From contig JADJEE010000012.1 in assembly GCA_016709225.1 (NCBI GenBank), positions 2,585,501-2,649,500 on the forward strand: a stretch of 64,000 nt of DNA, given 5' to 3'. Both the position numbers and the translations under genes were made by a program. Positions 39,390 to 48,072 of this stretch are shown here, in pieces (within the stretch, counting starts at the first letter, position 1; every line of letters starts with the position of its first letter). The notes beneath the pieces are model-generated. The model was not told the origin of the DNA. It was given only the letters and a program-made list of their open reading frames with translations, and made no database searches. This stretch comes from Deltaproteobacteria bacterium. Lineage in GTDB: Bacteria > Myxococcota_A > Polyangia > Nannocystales > Nannocystaceae.

Positions 39390-40640
39390 TCAGCGGCCCT
39401 TGGCCGGTGTGCGTGGCAGCTTCGGGGCCGGCTTGGTGGGGGTCGTCGATCCCCGCGGTGGGTTCTTCGGGCGCAGCGTGGGCAGCTTGCCGTTCTTCGG
39501 CGCCGGGAGCTTGCCGCCACCCGGGAGCTTGCCGCCGCCCGGCAGCTTGCTGACCGGGACGATCTTCTCGGTGGTCTCGCCGACCGAGTACACCACGCAG
39601 CGTCGGTCCGAGTCGGGGCATCGGAAGCGCACGTGCATGTGGATCGTGTGACCAGGCTCGTGGCTGATGAACGCGAAGTACTCGTCGGCCGCGGCTGCGC
39701 CAACATCGGCCTCGGCCGCGGCGCGTAGCCAGCCCTGCTGCGAGCGGTTCAAGAAGATCGCCACCACCTCGCCGCCGTCGATGAGTGTCTTGACCAGGAA
39801 CCAGTTGCGCGCACCATCGAAGCCGCTGCGCGCGTCGTCGAGGATGAGGCGGATGTCGATGTCGCGGCCGGCTTGGTGCGACTGATGACCATAGATCGGC
39901 CCGCCGCGGCGGGCCGAGATCTCACCGAGCTGGATCGGCGCGCGGCCCGGGAACTTCGCTGCGGAAGCATCGAGCGCGGCGAGCACGGCGACGATCGTCT
40001 CGCCGGTGCCGAACGCCCGCGTGCGATCCGGGGCCAGCAACCAGCTGCGGCCCTCCGGGAACGGCACCGCACCGATCAAGCGGCCGTCGTTGGGCGGGCC
40101 GACCGACTCACTCCCCGAGATCGAGCCCCGGTGCACGATCACCTTGGTGCCGGTGGGGATGGCCTCGGTGGTCGACAGCGCGGGGTTCAACGCCACGAGC
40201 GAGTCGCGGGGCAACGACCACGCACGCACGAGCTCGTCGAGGGTCGAGGGCGTCGCGACCGTCCATGCGATCGCCTCGAGCGAGCGCGGTGGCTCGGGTG
40301 TGCCGAGCTCGACCGCGGGCGATGGTGACGTCGGTGGTGCGGCCTCGATCGCGTCGGTTGTCGGCGTCGCTGCGGCGGGATCGACGACGGGCTCGCTCGC
40401 GGTCTCCGAGGTCTCCGCGGCCTCGGCCTCGGGCTCGGTCGAGGACCCGCCGTTGCGGACCGAGTGGAGTACGAACGCGACACCACCGGCCACCACGGCG
40501 ATGAAGAGCGCGGCGGCGATCCACGTGCCGGCCATCCCGCCCCCGCTGGGGGGCCGATGCGGCGGCGGTACGCGGGATGGCGGCCCGCCCGAGCCCCACG
40601 CCCACCCCGACGATGCAGAGTTCGAATTCGCACGCGCCAT
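39390..40640 (-). CDS. MepA-type murein endopeptidase (M74) with LysM
   Basis: 416 residues. N-terminal membrane anchor (~38-60), a Glu/Ala/Thr-rich spacer, a LysM-like unit (TLDELVRAWSLPRDSLVALNP), then the penicillin-insensitive murein endopeptidase core: IYGHQSHQAGRDIDI (zinc His and Asp) and HTIHMHVRFRCP (second His pair). It cleaves D-Ala-mDAP cross-links in peptidoglycan. The C-terminal tail is KLPGGG repeats (18-bp repeats at DNA level) and Pro/Lys-rich. It is divergent from a bactofilin gene, with which it probably shares a promoter region. Confidence 0.85.
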   Translation of the reverse strand: MARANSNSASSGWAWGSGGPPSRVPPPHRPPSGGGMAGTWIAAALFIAVVAGGVAFVLHSVRNGGSSTEPEAEAAETSETASEPVVDPAAATPTTDAIEAAPPTSPSPAVELGTPEPPRSLEAIAWTVATPSTLDELVRAWSLPRDSLVALNPALSTTEAIPTGTKVIVHRGSISGSESVGPPNDGRLIGAVPFPEGRSWLLAPDRTRAFGTGETIVAVLAALDASAAKFPGRAPIQLGEISARRGGPIYGHQSHQAGRDIDIRLILDDARSGFDGARNWFLVKTLIDGGEVVAIFLNRSQQGWLRAAAEADVGAAAADEYFAFISHEPGHTIHMHVRFRCPDSDRRCVVYSVGETTEKIVPVSKLPGGGKLPGGGKLPAPKNGKLPTLRPKNPPRGSTTPTKPAPKLPRTPAKGR

Positions 40641-40707
40641 GTCGATGTTCGCGACGAGCGTAGCTTGGACGTCGTCGTTCGACCGGAAACGCGTCCGACA
40701 TTACAGA

Positions 40708-40725
40708 GCAATTTTTAAGTATTGC
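40708..40725. promoter_or_regulatory. AT-rich inverted repeat between MepA and bactofilin genes
   Basis: GCAAT, eight AT-rich bases, ATTGC, in an AT-rich patch unusual for this window. It lies between the divergent start codons (40640 and 40761) and probably holds both promoters and an operator. Confidence 0.45.
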
Positions 40726-40760
40726 GAATCACCTCAAATCATGGCTGTGATCGCAGCCCG

Positions 40761-41288
40761 ATGTTCGCCAGACGCCGCAAGCCACCCGCCCCCGAGATGA
40801 AGGCCCTGGCCGAGCCGATGCCGGCGGCGCCGCCCGAGCCCGAGGCGGCGCCCGAGCCTGTGCCGGAGCCCTGCGCCAACGTCATCAGCGACGACGCGCG
40901 CATCAACGGCTCGATCCTCGCGGTGCGCGACCTCGAGATCGCGGGCATCGTGCGCGGCGACATCGAGTGCCACGGTCGGGTGGAGATCCGCGAGGGCGGC
41001 GAGGTCCACGGCCACGTCATCGCGCGAGAGCTCGTGATCGCAGGCCTCGTCGAGGGCGATGTCGACGTCGCGGGACGCCTCGGCATCGCCAGCACGGGCC
41101 GCCTGCACGGCGACGCATCCGCCCGCACGGTCGCGATCGACGAGGGCGCCGAGGTCACGGGCTCGTGCTCGATGGGGCTCCGCGCTGCGGCGGGGCGGAG
41201 CGCCGAGCCGGAGGCGCTGTTCCTACGCAAGATCATGGACGACGACGATGACCCCGTGATGATCGGACGCACCGCGATCGGTGCCTAG
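40761..41288 (+). CDS. Bactofilin-family polymer-forming protein
   Basis: 175 residues. A Pro/Glu-rich N-terminus is followed by the right-handed beta-helix core of bactofilins (NVISDDARINGSILAVRDLEIAGIV, VHGHVIARELVIAGLVEGDV, LHGDASARTVAIDEGAEV) and a short acidic tail. Bactofilins form filaments that guide cell-wall synthesis and shape. ATG 40761 is used; an upstream TTG at 40722 would lie in the AT-rich promoter. The gene converges on an M16 peptidase gene across a hairpin. Confidence 0.9.
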   Translation: MFARRRKPPAPEMKALAEPMPAAPPEPEAAPEPVPEPCANVISDDARINGSILAVRDLEIAGIVRGDIECHGRVEIREGGEVHGHVIARELVIAGLVEGDVDVAGRLGIASTGRLHGDASARTVAIDEGAEVTGSCSMGLRAAAGRSAEPEALFLRKIMDDDDDPVMIGRTAIGA

Positions 41289-41318
41289 CCCCAGCGGCGC
41301 GCCACGGCATCACGAAGA

Positions 41319-41348
41319 ACGGCCGCGAGGCTCCCACCCCGCGGCCGT
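41319..41348. terminator. Hairpin between bactofilin and M16 genes
   Basis: ACGGCCGCG, 12-base loop, CGCGGCCGT: nine perfect base pairs between convergent stops. No T-tract. A bidirectional terminator candidate. Confidence 0.5.
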
Positions 41349-41368
41349 CGCCACCGCGCACGCGCGGC

Positions 41369-44320
41369 TCAGCCGGCGGGCTTGTCGGCCTTCGCTGGGG
41401 TCGCGGCGGGCTTGGTGGTGACCGCCTTGTCGCCCGCCACCGCGGCCTTGCCCGGCTTCGCACCGCCGGTGCCCTGGCCCTCGGGCATGAGCAGGCCTTC
41501 GAAGTGCGAGCGGTCGTCGAGGTACTTCTTCGCGGCCTTCTGCACGTTCTCGCTGGTCACGCGCGCGATGCTCTTCTCGAGCTCGTTGATCTTGCGCGGG
41601 TCGGTGCCGTAGCGGAAGTGCTCGGACAGCTGCGCCGACCAGAATCGGTTCTCGCGCAGAGAGGTCTCGAGCGTGCGGCGTCGCTTCTCGCGGATCTTCT
41701 CGAGGTAGTCCTCGCCGATGCCGTCCTTCTTCAGCGAGGCGACGATGTCGAACACCGCCTGCTGCAGCTTGCCGGCGTTCTCCGGCGCGCAGCCGAAGCC
41801 GATGTTGTACGAGTACTCCGGCTTCGGACGCCGGTTGATGCGGCCGTTGCTGAACGCACCGTAGACCCCCGACATGTCCTCGCGCAGGACCTCGCGCAGG
41901 CGGATGTCGAGCACGTCGGCGAGGATCTCGATGTCGTCCTCGGCGTCGGGCGTCCAGCGGGTGGCGCCGTGGTACTCGAGCATCACGAAGCTCTTGGGAT
42001 CGACGCCCTTGTCGATCTCGAACTTCTTCACGCCGCTCGGGTGGCGTGCACCGACGTCCTTCCACCTCTCCTTGCGCTTCTTGGTCGGCAGGCTCGCGAG
42101 GTAGGTCTTCACCAGCGGCTCGAGCGTGGCCGGGTCGACGTTGCCGGTGAACAGGAACGTGAAGTCACCGAGGTCGGCGAAGCGGCTCTTGTAGATCTCG
42201 AGGGCCGCGTCGTGGTCGACGCGATCGAGCGACTCGAGCGTGGTCGGCATGTGCCGCGGGTGGTTGTTCCAGCGGAACGCCGTGAACTGCTCGAAGAACA
42301 CCTGCATGGGGTTCAGGTCGCGGTTCTTCACGAACTCCGCGGTGCTGGCCTTCCACGAGGTGAACGCATCCGGGTCCTTGCGCGGCGCGGTGGCCGTGAG
42401 GTGGACCAGCTGCAGCAGGGTCTCGAGATCCTGCGGCGATGCGTTGCCACGCATGCCCTCCTCGAGCTCGCCGATGAAGGGGTTCACGTTCACGACCTTG
42501 CCTGCCAGCAGGTTGCGGATCGTGACGTTGTCGAGCTCGCCGAGCCCAGAGCGCGAGACGATCGCGGCCGCGTTGGTGGCCGAGTCGTACTGCTTGTTGC
42601 TCACCAGCGAGGTGCCACCGGGGCTCATGGCCTCGAACAACACCTCGTCCTTCTTGAAGTCGGTCGGCTTCACGACCACCTTTGCGCCGTTGCCGAGCGT
42701 CCACACCGTGACGCCGATCTCCGCGATGGTCTCGGTCTTGGTGATGGTGCCCGGCGTGGGCTTGGTCTTCATCAGCTCGCCCGTTGCCCGGTCCTCGTAG
42801 GCAGCGACCTTCTTGCCCACGACCGCATCGGCGACCGCGAGTAGCTCCTTGTCGGTCGGCATCTTGTCGCGCGCGGCACCGCTGGCCATCAGCACGCGAT
42901 CCTTCTGCGCGGTCCAGTAGGCGGCGCGCTCGTTGACCTCGGCGAGCGTGATACCCGGCACCATCGCCTTGGCGAGCTCGTACTGCTTGGTGCGGCTCGG
43001 CATGGCCTCGTTCTCGAGGAAGTGGAACACGGTCTCGAACGCATACGAGCGGCCGTCGACGGTGTCCTTCTCGGTCACGTTGCGCTCGAGTCGACGCAGC
43101 GTGCGGGCGCGCTCGCGCTCGAACTCGCTGGCGAGGAAGCCGTGCTGCTTCACGCGCTCGACCTCGACCACGAGGGTCTGCAGCGCGTCCTCGACGTGGC
43201 CGGCCTTGGCCCCGGCGGTGAGGTTGAAGGTGTCGACCGCACGGCCCATCGAGCTGGTGTTCGAGAACGCGAACACGAACGGCGCGTCGGCGCGCTGGCG
43301 GATCTCGTCGAGGCGCGCCCGCAGCATGCCGTGGAACAGGTCGTCGACGAGGTGCGCGCGGTAGTCCTTCTCGGTGTCGTAGGGCGTCAGCTTGCCCTTG
43401 AACGCGAGCGTCACGGTGGTGAAGTTCGCCTCCGGGTCGGTGATCACCGCCGCGCGGGTCTTGTCGAGCAACGGCACCGCCACCGCCGGGCGCGGGCGCT
43501 CCTTGCTGGGGTTGGTGAGCTTGCCGAAGCGCGACTCGATTTCCTTCTTCATCGCGGCGGGGTCGACGTCGCCGACCACCACGACCGCCATGAGATCCGG
43601 GCGGTACCAGTCCTTGTAGAAGCGCTGCAGCGTGGCCACCGGCGCCTTCTCGAGGATCTCCTTCTCACCGATGGGCTTGCGATCGGCGTACTTGCTGCCC
43701 TCGAGGTAGACCGGCCACTGCTTGTCGAAGATGCGCTGGCCGGCGCCGCGGCCCAGTCGCCACTCCTCGATGACCACGCCGCGCTCCTTGTCGACCTCCT
43801 TGGCGTCGAACGACAGCGCGCTCGACCAGTCCTCGAGGATGTCGAGGCCCTTGGCCACGAGCTTGGGATCGTCGGTCGGGACCTTGAGCTGGTACACGGT
43901 CTCGTCGAACGACGTGAAGGCGTTCAAGTCGGCGCCGAAGTCCATGCCGGCCTTCTCGAGGAAGTCGATCAGCGTGTTCTTCTCGAAGCGCTTGGTGCCG
44001 TTGAAGGCCATGTGCTCGACGAAGTGCGCGAGGCCCTTCTGGTCGTCGTCTTCGAGCACGCTGCCGGCGTTGACCGCCAGCCACAGATAGACCCGCTTCT
44101 CGGGCTTGCCGTGCTTGCGGATGTAGTAGCGCAGGCCGTTGGCGAGCTCGCCGGTCACGAGGTCGGGGTCGGTCGGCAGGGCCGGTGAGTCGTCGTGCGC
44201 GACCGGCTTGCCGTCCGAGGTCGTGACGGTCTGCCCATCCGGTGTGGTGGTGCCGACCTCGGCATGCTTCACACAACCGAACAACAACAACGCGAGGGGA
44301 ATCGAGATCGTGACACGCAT
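41369..44320 (-). CDS. Active-type M16 (pitrilysin/PqqL-like) zinc peptidase, lipoprotein
   Basis: 983 residues. Lipoprotein signal MRVTISIPLALLLFGC (Cys16) and linker, then two M16 halves. The zinc motif HFVEH and a downstream Glu (ERGVVIEEW) are intact; NGLRYYIRKHGKP starts the domain. The second half has an inactive M16C-like fold, as usual. It acts in the periplasm, probably anchored in a membrane. The tail is Lys/Pro/Ala-rich. Contrast with the kinase at 13505, whose M16-like part has lost the same motif. Confidence 0.92.
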   Translation of the reverse strand: MRVTISIPLALLLFGCVKHAEVGTTTPDGQTVTTSDGKPVAHDDSPALPTDPDLVTGELANGLRYYIRKHGKPEKRVYLWLAVNAGSVLEDDDQKGLAHFVEHMAFNGTKRFEKNTLIDFLEKAGMDFGADLNAFTSFDETVYQLKVPTDDPKLVAKGLDILEDWSSALSFDAKEVDKERGVVIEEWRLGRGAGQRIFDKQWPVYLEGSKYADRKPIGEKEILEKAPVATLQRFYKDWYRPDLMAVVVVGDVDPAAMKKEIESRFGKLTNPSKERPRPAVAVPLLDKTRAAVITDPEANFTTVTLAFKGKLTPYDTEKDYRAHLVDDLFHGMLRARLDEIRQRADAPFVFAFSNTSSMGRAVDTFNLTAGAKAGHVEDALQTLVVEVERVKQHGFLASEFERERARTLRRLERNVTEKDTVDGRSYAFETVFHFLENEAMPSRTKQYELAKAMVPGITLAEVNERAAYWTAQKDRVLMASGAARDKMPTDKELLAVADAVVGKKVAAYEDRATGELMKTKPTPGTITKTETIAEIGVTVWTLGNGAKVVVKPTDFKKDEVLFEAMSPGGTSLVSNKQYDSATNAAAIVSRSGLGELDNVTIRNLLAGKVVNVNPFIGELEEGMRGNASPQDLETLLQLVHLTATAPRKDPDAFTSWKASTAEFVKNRDLNPMQVFFEQFTAFRWNNHPRHMPTTLESLDRVDHDAALEIYKSRFADLGDFTFLFTGNVDPATLEPLVKTYLASLPTKKRKERWKDVGARHPSGVKKFEIDKGVDPKSFVMLEYHGATRWTPDAEDDIEILADVLDIRLREVLREDMSGVYGAFSNGRINRRPKPEYSYNIGFGCAPENAGKLQQAVFDIVASLKKDGIGEDYLEKIREKRRRTLETSLRENRFWSAQLSEHFRYGTDPRKINELEKSIARVTSENVQKAAKKYLDDRSHFEGLLMPEGQGTGGAKPGKAAVAGDKAVTTKPAATPAKADKPAG

Positions 44321-44556
44321 GGGCTTCGTCCGCGCGCCAGACTACGCGCTTTCGCCCGCGAGGACCGCCGGGGACGCGCCGCCTGGCGCACGCACCGGGC
44401 GTGAGTTGTCCGCGCTGGGCGGGCGTGCCCGAAACCCACCACGCGTCCACGCGAGCGCCACGCCGGCCGATCGGCCGCTGCCTTGCGGGGGTGCGCGCGC
44501 GCGTCTATGCTGCGAACTGCGCTGCCTCCGGCCGCGCGAGGGCAGTCGCACAGGCA

Positions 44557-44850
44557 ATGGCAAAGCACGACGACGACGGCGGTCAGGGACTTTCCGTGGT
44601 CAAGGGCGCCTTGATCGGTCTGGGCGCGATCGCGGCGGTTTCACTGGCACTCAAGCTGTTCTGGCCGATGCTCTTCGTCGCGATGGTGGCGGGTGCCGGA
44701 TACGTTGGCTACCGCGCGTTCGGGAAGACCAAGGAGCTGCAGGCCGGCAAGGACCGCAAGGCGCTGTCCTCGTCGGACTTCGATCGACGGATGCGCGAGC
44801 TCGAAGCCGCCGATCGCGAGCTCGACGCCGAGATCCGCAAGCACCGGTGA
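44557..44850 (+). CDS. Small membrane protein
   Basis: 97 residues with two hydrophobic stretches (VVKGALIGLGAIAAVSLALKLFW and MLFVAMVAGAGYVGY, the first shown to its full length is split here) and a charged C-terminal helix with a KELQAGKDRK start. No family recognised. ATG 44557 is the first suitable start. The stop is seven bases before the RCC1 lipoprotein start. Confidence 0.6.
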   Translation: MAKHDDDGGQGLSVVKGALIGLGAIAAVSLALKLFWPMLFVAMVAGAGYVGYRAFGKTKELQAGKDRKALSSSDFDRRMRELEAADRELDAEIRKHR

Positions 44851-44857
44851 GCTGCGC

Positions 44858-46453
44858 ATGGCGAACGTGCGGCAGTGGCTCGCGTTCCTGGGTCTGACGG
44901 CGGCCAGCGGTTGCTTCGACCCCGAGACCCACGCGCGCGGGCAGGGCGAGACCTCCTCGGGCGATGCGTCGACCACCACCGACGGTGGGCACGAGGGCAC
45001 CGCCTCGCCCTCGACGTCGACCACACCCTCCACGACCGGTGTCGAGCCCACCGACACCGCGCAGGACAGCAGCAGCGATGGCGGCTGCAGCGGGGTCGAC
45101 TGCCCGTGCCTCGACGACGCGACCTGCGATCGCGGCCTGGTCTGTCGCGAGGCCGCGTGCGCCGAGGTCGTGTGCGGCGACATGCTGGTCGAGGGCCAGG
45201 AGCAGTGCGACGACGGAGCGCGCGTCGATGGTGACGGCTGCGACGCAGACTGCAGCCTGACCGAGCTGATCTGGATCGACACCTCCTATCGCAACACCTG
45301 CGTCGGCATCGAGGGCGGCCGCGTGCGTTGTTGGGGGCAGGGCGCGCTGGGGCAGAACGGCTACGCCACCACCGACACGGTCGGCGACGACGAGTACCCC
45401 GCGGCGCAGGCCGACCTCATGCTGCCGGGCGCGGCGATCGCAGGCTCGCTGGGCGATTCGCACGCGTGCACGCTGCTCGAGCCAGTGGGCATCCGCTGCT
45501 GGGGGGGCAACGGCGGCGCGCAGCTCGGGCTCGGCAACCTCGACGGTGTCGGCGACGACGAATACCCGTCGATGCCGACGCCGATGGCGTTCGACAGCGA
45601 CCCCGTGCAGATCGCCGCCGGCGGTGCGCACACGTGCGTGCGACTGCAGAGCGGTGACGTGCACTGTTGGGGCTCCGGCTTCGGCGGCGCGCTGGGCTAC
45701 GGCAATGGCAACACCATCGGCGACGACGAGACCGGTGACAGCACCGAAGCGGTGATGCTCGGCGCAGCGACGGTCTGGGTCAGCACGGGCGTCTCGCACA
45801 CCTGCGCGGTGCTCGACGACGGTGACGTGCGGTGCTGGGGCGGCAACGGCGGCGGGCAATGTGGCTTCGGCGTGCTCGACACGATCGGCGACGACGAGCA
45901 GCCGGTCGCCGTCGCGGCGCTTTCGTTCGACGAAGACGCGCTCGAGGTCTCGGCCGGCTACGCCCTCACGTGCGCACGGTTCGACGGCGGCGACGTGCGG
46001 TGCTGGGGCGGCAACGCCAGCGGCGAGCTCGGGCAGGGCAACCTCGTGGTGGTCGGCGACGACGAACCCGCGACCGATCTCCCGCCGATCCTGCTCGGCG
46101 CTGCGGCGACCCACGTGAGCGTCGGTGACAACCACGCGTGCGCGCAGCTCGAGGGTGGCGTGGTGCGGTGCTGGGGTGCGAACTACGACGGCCAGCTCGG
46201 CCTCGCGAACACCATGAACGTCGGCGATGACGAGGTGCCCTCGACGGTCGCGGCGGTCGACCTCGGCACCGCGAGCGTGACGGCGCTCGATGCCGGGGGC
46301 AACCACACCTGCGCGATCCTCGAGCGACATCGCCTCAAGTGCTGGGGTCGCAACGCCGACGGCCAGCTCGGCCTCGGGCACATCGACAACATCGGGGACG
46401 ACGAGACCCCTGCGATGGCGCCGGATGTGCCAGTGCTGGTCGCGCCCCGCTGA
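44858..46453 (+). CDS. RCC1-type lipoprotein with DUF4215-like Cys repeat
   Basis: 531 residues. Lipoprotein signal ending TAASGC (Cys18 region), a Ser/Thr/Asp spacer, a DUF4215-like Cys motif (CGDMLVEGQEQCDDG), then seven RCC1-like units with HxC and RCWGGN. It is a second RCC1 protein in this window; this one is lipid-anchored. Role unknown; surface binding inferred. Confidence 0.85.
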   Translation: MANVRQWLAFLGLTAASGCFDPETHARGQGETSSGDASTTTDGGHEGTASPSTSTTPSTTGVEPTDTAQDSSSDGGCSGVDCPCLDDATCDRGLVCREAACAEVVCGDMLVEGQEQCDDGARVDGDGCDADCSLTELIWIDTSYRNTCVGIEGGRVRCWGQGALGQNGYATTDTVGDDEYPAAQADLMLPGAAIAGSLGDSHACTLLEPVGIRCWGGNGGAQLGLGNLDGVGDDEYPSMPTPMAFDSDPVQIAAGGAHTCVRLQSGDVHCWGSGFGGALGYGNGNTIGDDETGDSTEAVMLGAATVWVSTGVSHTCAVLDDGDVRCWGGNGGGQCGFGVLDTIGDDEQPVAVAALSFDEDALEVSAGYALTCARFDGGDVRCWGGNASGELGQGNLVVVGDDEPATDLPPILLGAAATHVSVGDNHACAQLEGGVVRCWGANYDGQLGLANTMNVGDDEVPSTVAAVDLGTASVTALDAGGNHTCAILERHRLKCWGRNADGQLGLGHIDNIGDDETPAMAPDVPVLVAPR

Positions 46454-46574
46454 CCGGGCGTACGCCGCCCCGAAAACCTGAGCGGCCACCCCGCACACGG
46501 GTCTCGATCCCGCCGCGGCGCCCACCCTGCGGGAGGCCTCCGGCGGGCCCAGCCGCGCTCCAAACGCGAGTTTA

Positions 46575-46600
46575 CAAATCTGAGCGATCGCTCAGATTTG
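46575..46600. promoter_or_regulatory. 26-bp perfect palindrome at the P450 start
   Basis: A perfect palindrome with half-site CAAATCTGAGCGA. Its core, TGAGCGATCGCTCA, resembles TetR-family operators. It ends six bases before the P450 ATG (46607), so it overlaps the ribosome binding region and would block transcription or translation if bound. A TetR gene lies at 51374 (same region, not adjacent). Confidence 0.75.
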
Positions 46601-46606
46601 AGTCCC

Positions 46607-47992
46607 ATGCAGGTCACCGTCGCCAGCACGCAGCGCGAGCCCCCCCGAATGAACCGTCGACATCCGCTCGGGGTCTGGTCGCAGCTGCGCGAGGATCCGC
46701 TGCGGTTCCTGACCGACGCCGGCCATCGTCACGGTGACGTCGTGGCGTTCCGCGTGGGTCCGGTGCAGGCGATGTTGTTGCGTCACCCCGACGCGATCAA
46801 GCACGTGTTGGTCGACAACAATCACAACTACGACAAGCGCACGCGTGGCTACGACGTGCTGCGTCAGTTCCTCGGCAATGGTCTGCTGACGAGCGACGGC
46901 GACTTCTGGCGTCGCCAGCGTCGCATCGCCCAGCCCGCGTTCCATCGTCGTCGCATCGCGGGCTTCGCCGAGACCATGATCACCGACACGCTCGAGATGC
47001 TCGAGCACTGGCAGGACGCCGCCACGCTCGGTCGCTCGATCGACATGGCCCACGAGATGATGGCGCTGACCCTGCGCATCGTCGGCAAGACCCTGCTGTC
47101 GACCGACGTGGCCGATCGCGCCGACCAGGTCGGCAACGCGGTCACGGTGCTGAACGAGTGGGCCGACCGCGCGCTCGACAGCCTGCTGCCGATCGGCTTC
47201 CCCACGCTCGCGACCATGCGGGCACGCGAGTCGTCACGACGGCTCGATCGCGTGATCAACGACATCATCGCGCGACGACGCGCCGGAGAGCAGGCCGAGG
47301 ATCTGTTGGGCATGTTGATGGAGGCGCGCGACGCCGAGACCGGCGAGGGCATGACCGACCGGCAGCTGCGCGACGAGGTCACCACGATGTTCCTCGCCGG
47401 CCACGAGACCACCGCCAATGCGCTCGCGTGGACCTTCTACGTGCTGTCGACCCACCCCGAGGTCGAGCGTCGCGTGCGGACCGAGCTCGACGAGGTGCTG
47501 GGTGGCCGGCCGCCGACGCTCGACGATCTGCCGTCGTTGCCGTTCCTCCTGCAGGTGTTGAAGGAGTCGATGCGGCTGTATCCCCCGGCCTGGATCATCG
47601 ATCGACACGCGATCGGCGAGGACGAGGTGCTCGGCTACCGCGTTCGCAAGGACACGCTCGTGCTCATCTCGCCCTATGTGACGCACCGGCACCCCGCCTT
47701 CTGGCCCAACCCCGAGGGCTTCGACCCCGAGCGGTTCACGGCCGAGCGGGAGGAGGCGCGACCCCGCTACGCCTACTTCCCGTTCGGCGGCGGTCCCCGT
47801 CAGTGCATCGGCAACGGCTTCGCGATGATGGAGGCGCAGCTCATCGTGGCCTGCGTGCTCCAGCGATTCCGGCCGTGGTTGGTGCCGGGACACCCGGTGC
47901 GCCCAGAGCCGCTCATCACGCTGCGGCCACGCTTCGGCCTGCGGATGGGTCTGCAGGCGGTGCGGGGGCGCGCGCCCACGGGCGACCGGTGA
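46607..47992 (+). CDS. Cytochrome P450 (class with bacterial CYP102/CYP4-like features)
   Basis: 461 residues. I-helix AGHETT, ExxR (KESMRLYP), and the heme Cys loop FGGGPRQCIG are intact. No membrane anchor is visible, so it is soluble and needs a separate redox partner, none of which is encoded next to it. ATG 46607 is used; ATG 46649 would remove the short N-terminal extension and is possible because the palindrome lies just upstream of 46607. Substrate unknown. Confidence 0.92.
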   Translation: MQVTVASTQREPPRMNRRHPLGVWSQLREDPLRFLTDAGHRHGDVVAFRVGPVQAMLLRHPDAIKHVLVDNNHNYDKRTRGYDVLRQFLGNGLLTSDGDFWRRQRRIAQPAFHRRRIAGFAETMITDTLEMLEHWQDAATLGRSIDMAHEMMALTLRIVGKTLLSTDVADRADQVGNAVTVLNEWADRALDSLLPIGFPTLATMRARESSRRLDRVINDIIARRRAGEQAEDLLGMLMEARDAETGEGMTDRQLRDEVTTMFLAGHETTANALAWTFYVLSTHPEVERRVRTELDEVLGGRPPTLDDLPSLPFLLQVLKESMRLYPPAWIIDRHAIGEDEVLGYRVRKDTLVLISPYVTHRHPAFWPNPEGFDPERFTAEREEARPRYAYFPFGGGPRQCIGNGFAMMEAQLIVACVLQRFRPWLVPGHPVRPEPLITLRPRFGLRMGLQAVRGRAPTGDR

Positions 47993-48028
47993 CGGGGCTG
48001 CGTCGAGAACGCGCACGCGAGCTCCCGG

Positions 48029-48048
48029 CCGGCGCGTTTCGGCGCCGG
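48029..48048 (+). terminator. Hairpin after the P450 gene
   Basis: CCGGCGC, six-base loop, GCGCCGG, followed by tagaaaatc. It sits 37 bases after the P450 stop, before the next gene. Confidence 0.5.
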
Positions 48049-48072
48049 TAGAAAATCTCGAGATCGGGCGTC

